Origin: UBA10183 sp041653835
Lineage (GTDB): Bacteria > Omnitrophota > Gorgyraeia > Gorgyraeales > Gorgyraeaceae
Reading direction: 5' to 3'
Length of the DNA: 20,555 bases
Assembly: GCA_041653835.1 (NCBI GenBank)
Contig: JBAZEP010000029.1
Location: 1 to 20,555 of the forward strand
In this document: in pieces, positions 14,395 through 20,555 of the stretch
Position numbering within the stretch: the stretch's first letter is position 1
How the letters are laid out: every line of letters begins with the position of its first letter
The notes under the pieces: generated by a model
What the model was told of the DNA's origin: nothing
The model's database searches: none
The model's input: the letters and a program-made list of their open reading frames with translations, nothing else
Made by a program: the position numbers and the translations under genes

Positions 14395-15003
14395 TTAGAA
14401 CCTGAATCCCGCGAATCCCATAAAAGCCATTGACATGAGAGACGCGATTATAAACGCGATAGGCGCGTTCTTAAAAGACGCCGGGATATCGCAAAGCTCA
14501 AGCCTCTCCCTTATGCCGGACATAAAAAGCATTACAAGTATATAACCGATACCCACGCAGAAACCCTGCAGCGCCGACAAAGTAAAACTGGCCAGGGTAC
14601 TCACGCCGGGCTTAAAAAACATCTCGCTGTTTAAAACAGCCGCCCCGAGCACGGCGCAGTTGACCGTAATAAGAGGAAGATATATGCCCAGTGTCTTATA
14701 AAGCGCGTGGCTGAACCTTTTTATGACTATCTCGACGAACTGCACAAAAGAAGCGATAACCAGGATGAATGAAATTGTCCTGAGATATTCTATATGATAA
14801 GGGACTAATATAAATCTATAAATAACCCACGTGATCATGGATGCGCAGGTAATCACGAATGTAACAGATATCCCCATATAAAGAGCGGGCTTTGTCTCTT
14901 TTGAAATACCTATAAATGAGCATAGCCCCAGGAACTTGGACAGTATGAAGTTATTTATGAATATCGCGCCGATTATGACTGATAAAAATATACTGATGTC
15001 CAT
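14395..15003 (-). CDS. rnfA: Rnf complex subunit RnfA (membrane)
   Basis: An integral membrane subunit, 202 residues, with about six hydrophobic segments. It has the RnfA/NqrE hallmarks NNFILSKFLGLCSFIG near the start and LITVNCAVLGAA mid-protein; the conserved Cys in these halves binds the membrane [2Fe-2S] centre shared with RnfE in known structures. It is homologous to RnfE but inverted in the membrane. Its ATG directly abuts the rnfE stop codon. Confidence 0.95.
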   Translation of the reverse strand: MDISIFLSVIIGAIFINNFILSKFLGLCSFIGISKETKPALYMGISVTFVITCASMITWVIYRFILVPYHIEYLRTISFILVIASFVQFVEIVIKRFSHALYKTLGIYLPLITVNCAVLGAAVLNSEMFFKPGVSTLASFTLSALQGFCVGIGYILVMLFMSGIRERLELCDIPASFKNAPIAFIIASLMSMAFMGFAGFRF

Positions 15004-15597
15004 TTATGCCCTTCTCCTCGCTAAAAAATTAATCCCGCCTATCAAAAGGCCTATTACCAGAAGCGCGCCCGGCGCGAGCACCAGGAACAGGACAGGTTCG
15101 AAATTTTTGATAATCAAAAACCCGAAAACCGTACCGTTACCAAGCGCTTCTCTTATGCCTGATATGACCAAAAGCGCCAGCGTAAATCCAATCCCCATGC
15201 CAAGCGCGTCTAAAATAGAAACGAATACTTTTTCCCTGGACGCAAACGCCTCTGCCCTTCCGAGCACCATGCAATTAACAACTATGAGAGGGACAAATAT
15301 TCCCAGGGCCTTTGAAAGTTCAGGCATAAAAGCCTTCATAGTAAGTTCAACTATGGTAACAAATGTGGCTATTATCACGATGAAACACGGTATCCTGATC
15401 TGATCAGGTATGGCTTTTCTCACGAGAGATATAATGACATTGGAGCCCAGGAGCACAAAAGTAGCCGCAATCCCCATCCCAAGCCCGTTTATAACGCTTG
15501 TGGAAACCGCGAGCGCCGGACAAAGCCCGAGCACCAGACGGAATATCGGATTTTCGCTTCCTATGCCTTTAAAAAATTCTTTGAACAGATTCTTCAT
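15004..15597 (-). CDS. rnfE: Rnf complex subunit RnfE (membrane)
   Basis: A membrane subunit of 197 residues, paralogous to RnfA, with FRLVLGLCPALAVSTSVINGLGMG near the start and LIVVNCMVLGRAEAFASR in the second half, both diagnostic of RnfE/NqrD. The two conserved cysteines are present. It overlaps the end of rnfD by four bases (ATGA) and abuts rnfA. Confidence 0.95.
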   Translation of the reverse strand: MKNLFKEFFKGIGSENPIFRLVLGLCPALAVSTSVINGLGMGIAATFVLLGSNVIISLVRKAIPDQIRIPCFIVIIATFVTIVELTMKAFMPELSKALGIFVPLIVVNCMVLGRAEAFASREKVFVSILDALGMGIGFTLALLVISGIREALGNGTVFGFLIIKNFEPVLFLVLAPGALLVIGLLIGGINFLARRRA

Positions 15598-16532
15598 TTT
15601 TTCACAAACCCGTATTTTTTAGTCTTTGTGAACCTGTCTATTATCGGTACCGCGGCGTTCATAAATAATATTGAATAGCACACCCCTTCGGGATAACCGC
15701 CCCTTAACCTTATTACAGCGGTAAGGATACCGCACCCTATGCCGAAGATGATCCTGCCTTTTTTCGTCAGGGGCGAGGTCACGTAATCGGTCGCCATAAA
15801 GAACGCCCCCAGTATGATCCCGCCCGCAAGTATATTAAAAATAAAATCCCCTTTAAAAAATCCTTCTTTTCCGAAAAGCCATGTGATAATGCCTACTGTC
15901 CCGATAAAGCTCAGCGGTATATGCAGAGAGATTATCCTGGTAACCAATAAAAATATCGCGCCCGCGAGAAGCGCTATTACGCATACCTCGCCCAATGAAC
16001 CCGCCCTGTTGCCGAGGAATAGGTCCATATAAGTAAAATGCTGGGCGCCTTCCTTGGCTAAAGGCGTGGCAGTGGATAGCGCGTCAGGCCACCACCTGGG
16101 AGCTTTCCATGTAGTCATATAAACAGGCCAGGAGATCTGTAAAAACGCCCTTCCCACGAGAGCGGGGTTGAATATATTCTGGCCCAGCCCCCCGAAGAGC
16201 TGTTTTCCCAGGACAATACTGACACACCCCCCGATAACAGGGATCCAGAACGGCACTTGCGGCGGGAGGTTATACGCCAGGAGCAACCCGGTCAATATGG
16301 CGCTGCCGTCCAAAACAATCTTAGGGTCCTTGTTCCTGAATTTCAAAAACAGCGCTTCCGCGAAAATACATGAAAGTATAGACAGCGCTATTACATAGAG
16401 GCTTGACATGCCGAATATATATACCCCCGCTATACCCGCGGGCGCGAGAGAAGCTATCACGATCCACATGATCTTTTGCGTAGTCCTGCCTGACTTTATA
16501 TGCGGGGCAGGGGAAACTACCAATTTATTCAT
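15594..16532 (-). CDS. rnfD: Rnf complex subunit RnfD (flavinylated membrane subunit)
   Basis: A membrane subunit of 312 residues in the RnfD/NqrB family, with multiple transmembrane segments. DALSTATPL (150-158) matches the covalent FMN attachment site; T156 is the expected flavinylated threonine. GGLGQNIFNPALVGRAFL and MATDYVTSP are further family signatures. The start overlaps the end of rnfG by eight bases. A flavin transferase (ApbE) is needed for maturation but is not in the window. Confidence 0.95.
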   Translation of the reverse strand: MNKLVVSPAPHIKSGRTTQKIMWIVIASLAPAGIAGVYIFGMSSLYVIALSILSCIFAEALFLKFRNKDPKIVLDGSAILTGLLLAYNLPPQVPFWIPVIGGCVSIVLGKQLFGGLGQNIFNPALVGRAFLQISWPVYMTTWKAPRWWPDALSTATPLAKEGAQHFTYMDLFLGNRAGSLGEVCVIALLAGAIFLLVTRIISLHIPLSFIGTVGIITWLFGKEGFFKGDFIFNILAGGIILGAFFMATDYVTSPLTKKGRIIFGIGCGILTAVIRLRGGYPEGVCYSILFMNAAVPIIDRFTKTKKYGFVKK

Positions 16533-17064
16533 TTTTACCGCCTAACATTTCCATGCCGCCTGATTTTATGGAATCAAGGAGCGCCCTGGACGATATTGTC
16601 GCGCCTGTAATGGCGTGTATGCCGTTCTTCGAAAGCTCCAATCCGTCTATATCCCTATTAATGAACTGTTTCAGGAAAGGAGATTCCGTTATCTTGGCCC
16701 CAAGCCCAGGGGTCTCGTTATGCGAAATCACCTTTAGCCCGGTAATAGTGCCGTCTTTTTCCACACCTACCATTGTTTCTATAACGCTGGAATACCCGTA
16801 TTTTTTCGCGATGAATATATAACCCCTGACCTGCGGGTTATCGCCTTTGAATGCCTTCCAGTATTTTATTGCGCTGTCCTTCTCGACTGCTTCTGTCCTG
16901 TCCGCTATTTTTTCGGGCATTACCTGTTTAAGCGCCTGCTCTTGCGCGAGCCTTATCTGCTCTTCTATCCTGCCCTTGGTAGCGTTATAGGTCGAGGCAA
17001 GTATGGACGCGGCTATGAGATTGACAAAAAATAATATAAAGGCAAATTTTAAAATGTTTTTCAT
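16525..17064 (-). CDS. rnfG: Rnf complex subunit RnfG (flavoprotein)
   Basis: A membrane-anchored FMN protein, 179 residues: one N-terminal transmembrane segment (about 5-24), then an FMN-binding domain with HNETPGLGAKI (116-125) and the flavinylation motif TGATISS (153-159), in which T156 carries FMN by phosphoester bond. The frame is open 27 codons further upstream, inside rnfC. The ATG at 17062-17064 is preferred because it gives a four-base ATGA overlap with rnfC and starts just before the membrane anchor. Confidence 0.94.
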   Translation of the reverse strand: MKNILKFAFILFFVNLIAASILASTYNATKGRIEEQIRLAQEQALKQVMPEKIADRTEAVEKDSAIKYWKAFKGDNPQVRGYIFIAKKYGYSSVIETMVGVEKDGTITGLKVISHNETPGLGAKITESPFLKQFINRDIDGLELSKNGIHAITGATISSRALLDSIKSGGMEMLGGKNE

Positions 17065-18377
17065 CTTTTTATCTTTGTCTTCGCCAGTTTTATCAACTGC
17101 ACCAAAGGTATGTTGGACGGGCACACAAAACTGCACGCGCCGCATTCTATGCAGTCAAAAGGGTCGTAAGAAGCCGCTATATCGAACCTTTCTTTCTCCG
17201 TTGCCAGGCCTATCATGCACGGCATGATACCCGCGGGACAGGCTTCGACGCATCTGGAGCACCTGATACAATCCAATTCTTCTTTTTTCAGGCTGAATTT
17301 TTTATCCAGGACCAGTATGCCGGAGGTGCCTTTGATGACCGGCGCGTCCAGGTTTGCCTGCGCCACTCCCGTCATGGGCCCGCCTATTATGACCTTATAT
17401 ATACCGGCTTCCGGGATAGAGCCGCAATATTCCAGGATATTTTTTACAGGGGTACCGAGCCTTACCAGGAGATTTTTCGCAACCCCTGGAAAACTGCCCG
17501 ATACGGTTATAACCCTCTCATATAAAGGTTTTCTCAGGTAAATCGCCTCGTAAACGGAAAAAACAGTTTGCACGTTGCTTACCACTACTCCTATATCAAG
17601 AGGCAGCCCGCCTGATGGGACTTCTTTATCCACGAGCGTCTTTATAAGCTGTTTCTCTCCGCCTTGCGGATACCTGGTCTTTAACCTGGATGTTCTTGCC
17701 TTTAGCTTTCCATCCCTTGCCCTGAATAGCGCGTTATTCATGCTTTCTATCGCGTCCGGTTTATTTTCTTCTATACCTATAATTATATTCTCCACGCCCA
17801 GCGCCTTCGCTACCAATTGGGAACCTAAAACTATCTCTTTTGGTTTTTCAAGCATGAGGCGGTGGTCGCACGTAAGAAAAGGTTCGCACTCCGCCCCGTT
17901 TATTATAAGAGTGTGTATTTTTTTAGCGGGCGGGGGGTTTAATTTTACGGAGAGCGGGAACGCGGCCCCTCCCATACCCACTATACCGGCTTCTTTTATC
18001 AAGGTTGCTATTTCTTCTTTTGAGAAGGCCGGGATATCCTTGGCAAGGACAGACTCCAACTGGGCTTTTGTATCCTGCCCATCCGATTCTACCACAATAG
18101 CCCTGGTTATCCCCGTTACGGGGTGGGGGCTGTCTTCTATCGCGATTACTTTTCCGGAAATACTGGAATGAAGGTTCGCGGAAATAAATCCTTTTGCCTG
18201 CGCTATAAGGGAACCCGTTTTAACGCTGTCCCCCGGTTTGACCACAGGCTCAGAAGGGGCGCCGGCGTGCTGGGATAGAGGCAATATTACTTTTGCGGGT
18301 ATCGGCGCGGGTTCTATTTTTTTATTTCTGGTGATTTCTTTGAAATCGGGGGGATGTATGAAATTAGCGATAGCCAT
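17061..18377 (-). CDS. rnfC: Rnf complex subunit RnfC (NADH/FMN-binding)
   Basis: The NAD-linked peripheral subunit, 438 residues, first in the operon. It has an N-terminal barrel-sandwich region with VVKPGDSVKTGSLIA (45-59), a GMGGAAFP motif (134-141) in the NADH/FMN domain, and two CX2CX2CX3CP clusters at 370-380 and 409-419. A TTG two codons earlier is in frame, but the ATG at 18375-18377 is preferred. There is no ribosome site: the -10 box ends only eight bases before the ATG, so the mRNA probably starts at or next to the start codon. Gene order rnfCGDEAB is a common bacterial arrangement. Confidence 0.95.
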   Translation of the reverse strand: MAIANFIHPPDFKEITRNKKIEPAPIPAKVILPLSQHAGAPSEPVVKPGDSVKTGSLIAQAKGFISANLHSSISGKVIAIEDSPHPVTGITRAIVVESDGQDTKAQLESVLAKDIPAFSKEEIATLIKEAGIVGMGGAAFPLSVKLNPPPAKKIHTLIINGAECEPFLTCDHRLMLEKPKEIVLGSQLVAKALGVENIIIGIEENKPDAIESMNNALFRARDGKLKARTSRLKTRYPQGGEKQLIKTLVDKEVPSGGLPLDIGVVVSNVQTVFSVYEAIYLRKPLYERVITVSGSFPGVAKNLLVRLGTPVKNILEYCGSIPEAGIYKVIIGGPMTGVAQANLDAPVIKGTSGILVLDKKFSLKKEELDCIRCSRCVEACPAGIMPCMIGLATEKERFDIAASYDPFDCIECGACSFVCPSNIPLVQLIKLAKTKIKR

Positions 18378-18385
18378 ATTCAAAT

Positions 18386-18414
18386 ATTATACAAAAAAGC
18401 CGGTTTCTTGACAA
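18386..18414 (-). promoter_or_regulatory. Promoter of the rnf-trx-purN operon
   Basis: TTGTCA (18409-18414), 17 bases, consensus TATAAT (18386-18391) on the minus strand. The -35 box overlaps by five bases that of the divergent cysteine-rich gene. The rnfC ATG begins nine bases after the -10 box, which predicts a leaderless or almost leaderless transcript. Confidence 0.82.
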
Positions 18415-18436
18415 CCTTTTTAAGTTCGGGTATACT
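18408..18436 (+). promoter_or_regulatory. Promoter of the cysteine-rich small gene
   Basis: TTGACA (18408-18413), 17 bases, TATACT (18431-18436) on the plus strand: a strong promoter, with transcription expected near 18443, directly before the AGGAGG ribosome site at 18444-18449. Confidence 0.82.
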
Positions 18437-18454
18437 CATTGATAGGAGGGCAAA

Positions 18455-18610
18455 ATGGCCGTCGGGGACTTCGGGAACTGTTGCACAGATTGCCAATTTT
18501 ACTGGACATGCGAAACCAAATGGCACAGGGGTGAACGCCATGAGGAAGACGTCTGCTGCCCTACCTGTAATTATTATTCGGAATGCAAAGCTTTGGATAG
18601 AGAAGAATAG
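18455..18610 (+). CDS. 51-residue cysteine-rich protein, probable metal-binding
   Basis: A short gene supported by a near-consensus promoter and an AGGAGG ribosome site five bases before the ATG. The product has eight cysteines in two copies of the same pattern CC-x2-C-x5-C: C9, C10, C13, C19 and C34, C35, C38, C44. The spacer between them is charged (TKWHRGERHEED) with two His. Aromatic residues occupy equal places in both halves (QFYWT, NYYSE). Eight cysteines in two equal knuckles suggest Zn or Fe-S binding, or a redox role. No signal peptide or membrane segment. I recognise no family. It is divergent from rnfC with a shared -35 box, so its expression is tied to that of Rnf. It ends six bases before the convergent MFS gene. 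Confidence 0.8.
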   Translation: MAVGDFGNCCTDCQFYWTCETKWHRGERHEEDVCCPTCNYYSECKALDREE

Positions 18611-18616
18611 CCCGCT

Positions 18617-19870
18617 TTAAATTTTTTCTTCCCCGTTTTTCAGTATTATCAATCTTATTAAACCTATGATAGAAAAAAGCGCTCCCACGCTTATTAGGAC
18701 CCATGCCCTTCCTATTTTGTCGGCGGCAAGCGAGGCAAAAAACATAAAAAGAAGGAATCCCGCATGCATTATTATCTCCAGATAGCTGAAGATCCTGCCC
18801 CTCATCTCATCCTGCATGACTTCATGCAATAGCGTATTAGAAGACACTATTATAGGGGCGCTGAAAACACCGAGCGCCAGGGACAATGCCCCTGCCATAA
18901 AAAAAGACGGCGCGAATTTCAACGCGGCCGCGAAGATAACTATTGTCAAACCCGTTGTCATCAGACCAAAATTGATCACCTTTCTTTTTGAGAATCTCGA
19001 GCCGAATTTCCCGTAGACTATAGATCCCAGGAATAGCCCTATGCCTAAAAACATTACCAGAAACCCGAGATGCTGGGTGGATGAGCGCAATGCCTCCTGG
19101 ATAAATACTATTATTACTATATAGATAGAGCCTACGCCTGCCATAAGAAGGAACATGGTATTAGCTATCATCCTTATATCCTTATGCCCTTTCAGATATG
19201 CCAGGCCTTCTTTTATATCTCCGCTAATGGTCTTCCGGTCGATGCCTGTAATCTTTATGCCTGCCCTTGAAGACGCCACGTGTTCCTTTAATTTAATGGT
19301 CAGGAAAAACACCAGGCCCGCGGATATGATATAGCTTACCGCGTCTATATAGAACCCTCCCTGTGGCCCGAGCGCCGCCACTATTAGTCCGCTAAACCCA
19401 AAGCTCACTATGGTGGCTATCATCATGGTAGTCGAAGACAGGGAATTTGCCAGAAGCAGATTATCTTTATGAACAATGTCCGGGATTATCGAAAGCCTTG
19501 AAGGTATAAAAAACCTCGTGATGGAAAAAATTATGAACACCAGGACATATACAGGCACCATGCTGGTGGAATATTTTATGGCAAGAGGGATCAGGAGCAC
19601 GAGAGCGCCCCTTATAATGTCGCAGGCGATCATCGTGGCTTTCCTGTTCCACCTGTCGACATATATACCAGCTATGGGTCCTATGATAAATACCGGGATT
19701 ATGGTAAAGGAAAGTAGTTTCGCGAGCTCGAGCGTGGAGCCCGGGGTACGGACATAGACCAGGCCTATCAACGCCATTTGGTTCAGCCTGTCCCCGAAGT
19801 TCGAGACTATCTGGGCTAACCAGAGAAGAAAAAAATTTTTATCTTTTAAGAGTTCCCTGACACGGGCCAT
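18617..19870 (-). CDS. Major facilitator superfamily transporter
   Basis: A 417-residue inner-membrane carrier with about 12 hydrophobic segments in two halves. The MFS motif A is recognisable after the second segment: GIYVDRWNRK (68-77). The opening FFLLWLAQIVSNFGDRLNQMAL and the overall layout resemble the MFS_3/EntS-like drug and siderophore efflux group, so export is more likely than uptake; the substrate is unknown. The central loop (about residues 195-220) is basic. It starts six bases after the receiver gene and probably shares its transcript. It ends convergently with the cysteine-rich gene, with no terminator visible between them. Confidence 0.88.
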   Translation of the reverse strand: MARVRELLKDKNFFLLWLAQIVSNFGDRLNQMALIGLVYVRTPGSTLELAKLLSFTIIPVFIIGPIAGIYVDRWNRKATMIACDIIRGALVLLIPLAIKYSTSMVPVYVLVFIIFSITRFFIPSRLSIIPDIVHKDNLLLANSLSSTTMMIATIVSFGFSGLIVAALGPQGGFYIDAVSYIISAGLVFFLTIKLKEHVASSRAGIKITGIDRKTISGDIKEGLAYLKGHKDIRMIANTMFLLMAGVGSIYIVIIVFIQEALRSSTQHLGFLVMFLGIGLFLGSIVYGKFGSRFSKRKVINFGLMTTGLTIVIFAAALKFAPSFFMAGALSLALGVFSAPIIVSSNTLLHEVMQDEMRGRIFSYLEIIMHAGFLLFMFFASLAADKIGRAWVLISVGALFSIIGLIRLIILKNGEEKI

Positions 19871-19876
19871 GAAATG

Positions 19877-20251
19877 TTATATCTTCAGTATTTCTTTTAC
19901 CTTTGCCACTAAATTATCTATTTTATACGGTTTCTCGAAATACCCGCTGATCTTATGAAAGGCGAAAAGATCTTCCAGCTTGTCTTTTTCTTTTCCGCTT
20001 AATATAAGGACAGGCGTATCTTTTATCTTACTGTTTTTCCTGATCTCTTTAAGGCATGAATAACCGTTCATTTTGGACATCACTACATCCATGAGAATCA
20101 GGTCAGGTTTTTCCGTTTCAGCCACTTTTACGCCTATTTCCCCGTCATCCGCCGTTATAACAATAAGGTTTTGCTCTTCAAAAATCATTTTTAACGACGC
20201 CTGCGTCTCCACATCATCTTCGATAATCAGTATTTTTTTATTTTCGCTCAT
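19877..20251 (-). CDS. Single-domain response regulator (CheY-like receiver)
   Basis: A stand-alone receiver of 124 residues, with acidic residues E11/D12/D13, phospho-acceptor D55 in LILMDVVM, switch S85 in LILSGKE, and K107 in YFEKPY. No output domain. An ATG two codons upstream (20255-20257) touches the ribosome site AAGGAG with no spacing, whereas the ATG at 20249-20251 lies six bases from it, so the shorter form is chosen. It is preceded by tRNA-Thr and copy B of the 57-bp hairpin and followed by the MFS transporter. It resembles the receiver at 6055-6438 in layout; no kinase is adjacent. Confidence 0.88.
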   Translation of the reverse strand: MSENKKILIIEDDVETQASLKMIFEEQNLIVITADDGEIGVKVAETEKPDLILMDVVMSKMNGYSCLKEIRKNSKIKDTPVLILSGKEKDKLEDLFAFHKISGYFEKPYKIDNLVAKVKEILKI

Positions 20252-20276
20252 ACGCATCTCCTTGTAATCCTATCTA

Positions 20277-20333
20277 ATGGTTTACCATCCGAAGCCTACC
20301 ATGCATGGAAGCTATGCATTAGGCGTAGGATGG
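20277..20333 (-). repeat. 57-bp tRNA-tail hairpin repeat, copy B
   Basis: Copy B of the repeat at 7675-7731; the only difference is at one base of the outer stem, where this copy pairs perfectly (CCATCC with GGATGG). It begins with the CCA of tRNA-Thr(CGT). The full fold is a 6-bp outer stem, 3x3 internal loop, 5-bp stem, GG bulge, 6-bp ATGCAT stem and 7-nt loop. The receiver gene's ribosome site follows 20 nt later. Confidence 0.9.
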
Positions 20334-20406
20334 AGCCGATGAGTGGATTTGAACCACCGACCTGAGCTTTACGAAAGCACTGCTCTACCAACTGAGCTAC
20401 ATCGGC
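20331..20406 (-). tRNA. tRNA-Thr(CGT)
   Basis: A minus-strand cloverleaf: acceptor GCCGATG/CATCGGC, D stem GCTC/GAGC, anticodon loop TTCGTAA (anticodon CGT, codon ACG), T loop GTTCAAATCC, discriminator T and an encoded CCA (20331-20333). The anticodon stem GTGCT/AGCTC contains a T28-T42 mismatch. The CCA is shared with the 57-bp repeat. Confidence 0.93.
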
Positions 20407-20421
20407 ATCTTAGTTTAGGTA

Positions 20422-20450
20422 ATTATACCATTAACCAAAAATTTTAACAA
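20422..20450 (-). promoter_or_regulatory. Promoter of tRNA-Thr(CGT)
   Basis: TTGTTA (20445-20450), 17 bases, consensus TATAAT (20422-20427) on the minus strand, 15 nt before the tRNA. It is the only visible promoter for the downstream receiver and MFS genes. Confidence 0.75.
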
Positions 20451-20460
20451 AGACGAAAAA

Positions 20461-20553
20461 TTATTTATATTTTTTAAAAAAATTCCTTAGCTCCTGCGCG
20501 AAAATAGAATTTGCTATCTCATTAGGGTGCTGGTCGAACGGTAATATCCATAA
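20461..20553 (-). CDS. C-terminus of a probable SGNH/GDSL-type hydrolase (partial)
   Basis: The last 30 codons of a gene that enters from beyond the right edge on the minus strand, ending in TAA at 20461-20463. The visible end contains FDQHPNEIANSIFAQEL. A DxxHPN block followed by an amphipathic helix near the C-terminus is the catalytic Asp-His block of SGNH hydrolases (esterases, lipases, acyl-modifying enzymes). The match rests on one short motif, so the family call is tentative, but the frame itself looks genuinely coding. The tRNA-Thr promoter begins 11 bases after its stop. Confidence 0.5.
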   Translation of the reverse strand, partial: LWILPFDQHPNEIANSIFAQELRNFFKKYK

Positions 20554-20555
20554 AC

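Noticed and set aside
17065..17145. 27-codon upstream extension of rnfG
   Set aside because: It lies entirely within rnfC. The ATG at 17062-17064 gives the usual ATGA overlap and places the membrane anchor at the N-terminus.
20277..20333. 57-bp hairpin as an integron attC site
   Set aside because: Length and folding are suggestive, but I see no GTTRRRY/RYYYAAC core sites, no integrase and no cassette array.

Overview
The window looks like a chromosomal segment from an uncultured, anaerobic, diderm bacterium. My best guess is a member of the Omnitrophota (former OP3), but this rests on general resemblance and not on a search. The anaerobic lifestyle is supported by a four-subunit pyruvate:ferredoxin oxidoreductase (POR) operon and a complete Rnf operon. 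A lipoprotein and an FtsB-like division protein fit a cell with a standard envelope. No phage, insertion-sequence, CRISPR or resistance genes are visible. The gene content is mostly core, and genes are packed with 1-4 nt gaps or ATGA overlaps.

Layout. (1) 1-3239, minus strand: porC-porD-porA-porB followed 16 nt later by tRNA-Asn and an intrinsic terminator. The promoter's -35 box overlaps the recR stop codon. (2) 3236-5705, minus: tRNA-Ser(GCT)-dnaX-recR from one promoter, without the ybaB gene usually found between dnaX and recR. (3) 5743-6438: a small Xre-type regulator and a lone receiver protein, divergent around a perfect 35-bp palindrome. (4) 6435-7857, minus: tRNA-Ser(CGA), a 57-bp hairpin repeat, a SAM methyltransferase and tadA. 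(5) 7872-9711, minus: a palindromic element, initiator tRNA-fMet with a consensus promoter and a terminator, an ftsB-like gene and eno. (6) 9705-12636, plus: an FtsH-like AAA protease without the usual extracytoplasmic domain, translationally coupled to an unknown lipoprotein. (7) 12638-18414, minus: rnfC-rnfG-rnfD-rnfE-rnfA-rnfB-trx-purN. (8) 18408-18610, plus: a 51-residue cysteine-rich protein divergent from rnfC. (9) 18617-20450, minus: tRNA-Thr, a second copy of the 57-bp hairpin, a receiver protein and an MFS transporter. (10) 20461-20553, minus: the C-terminus of a probable SGNH hydrolase.

POR oxidises pyruvate and reduces ferredoxin. Rnf oxidises reduced ferredoxin with NAD+ and pumps ions, so the two large operons are natural partners in energy conservation.

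The most interesting non-coding signals are: a 57-bp hairpin abutting the CCA end of two different tRNAs (56/57 identical); two 41-bp palindromes with compensatory arm changes around a GACACTGTC core; two divergent promoter pairs sharing one -35 box; a probably leaderless rnf mRNA; and a possible frameshift site in dnaX at the position expected for a gamma-type product. The main protein-level candidates for something undescribed are the 51-residue protein with a duplicated CC-x2-C-x5-C motif and the minimal FtsH/lipoprotein pair.
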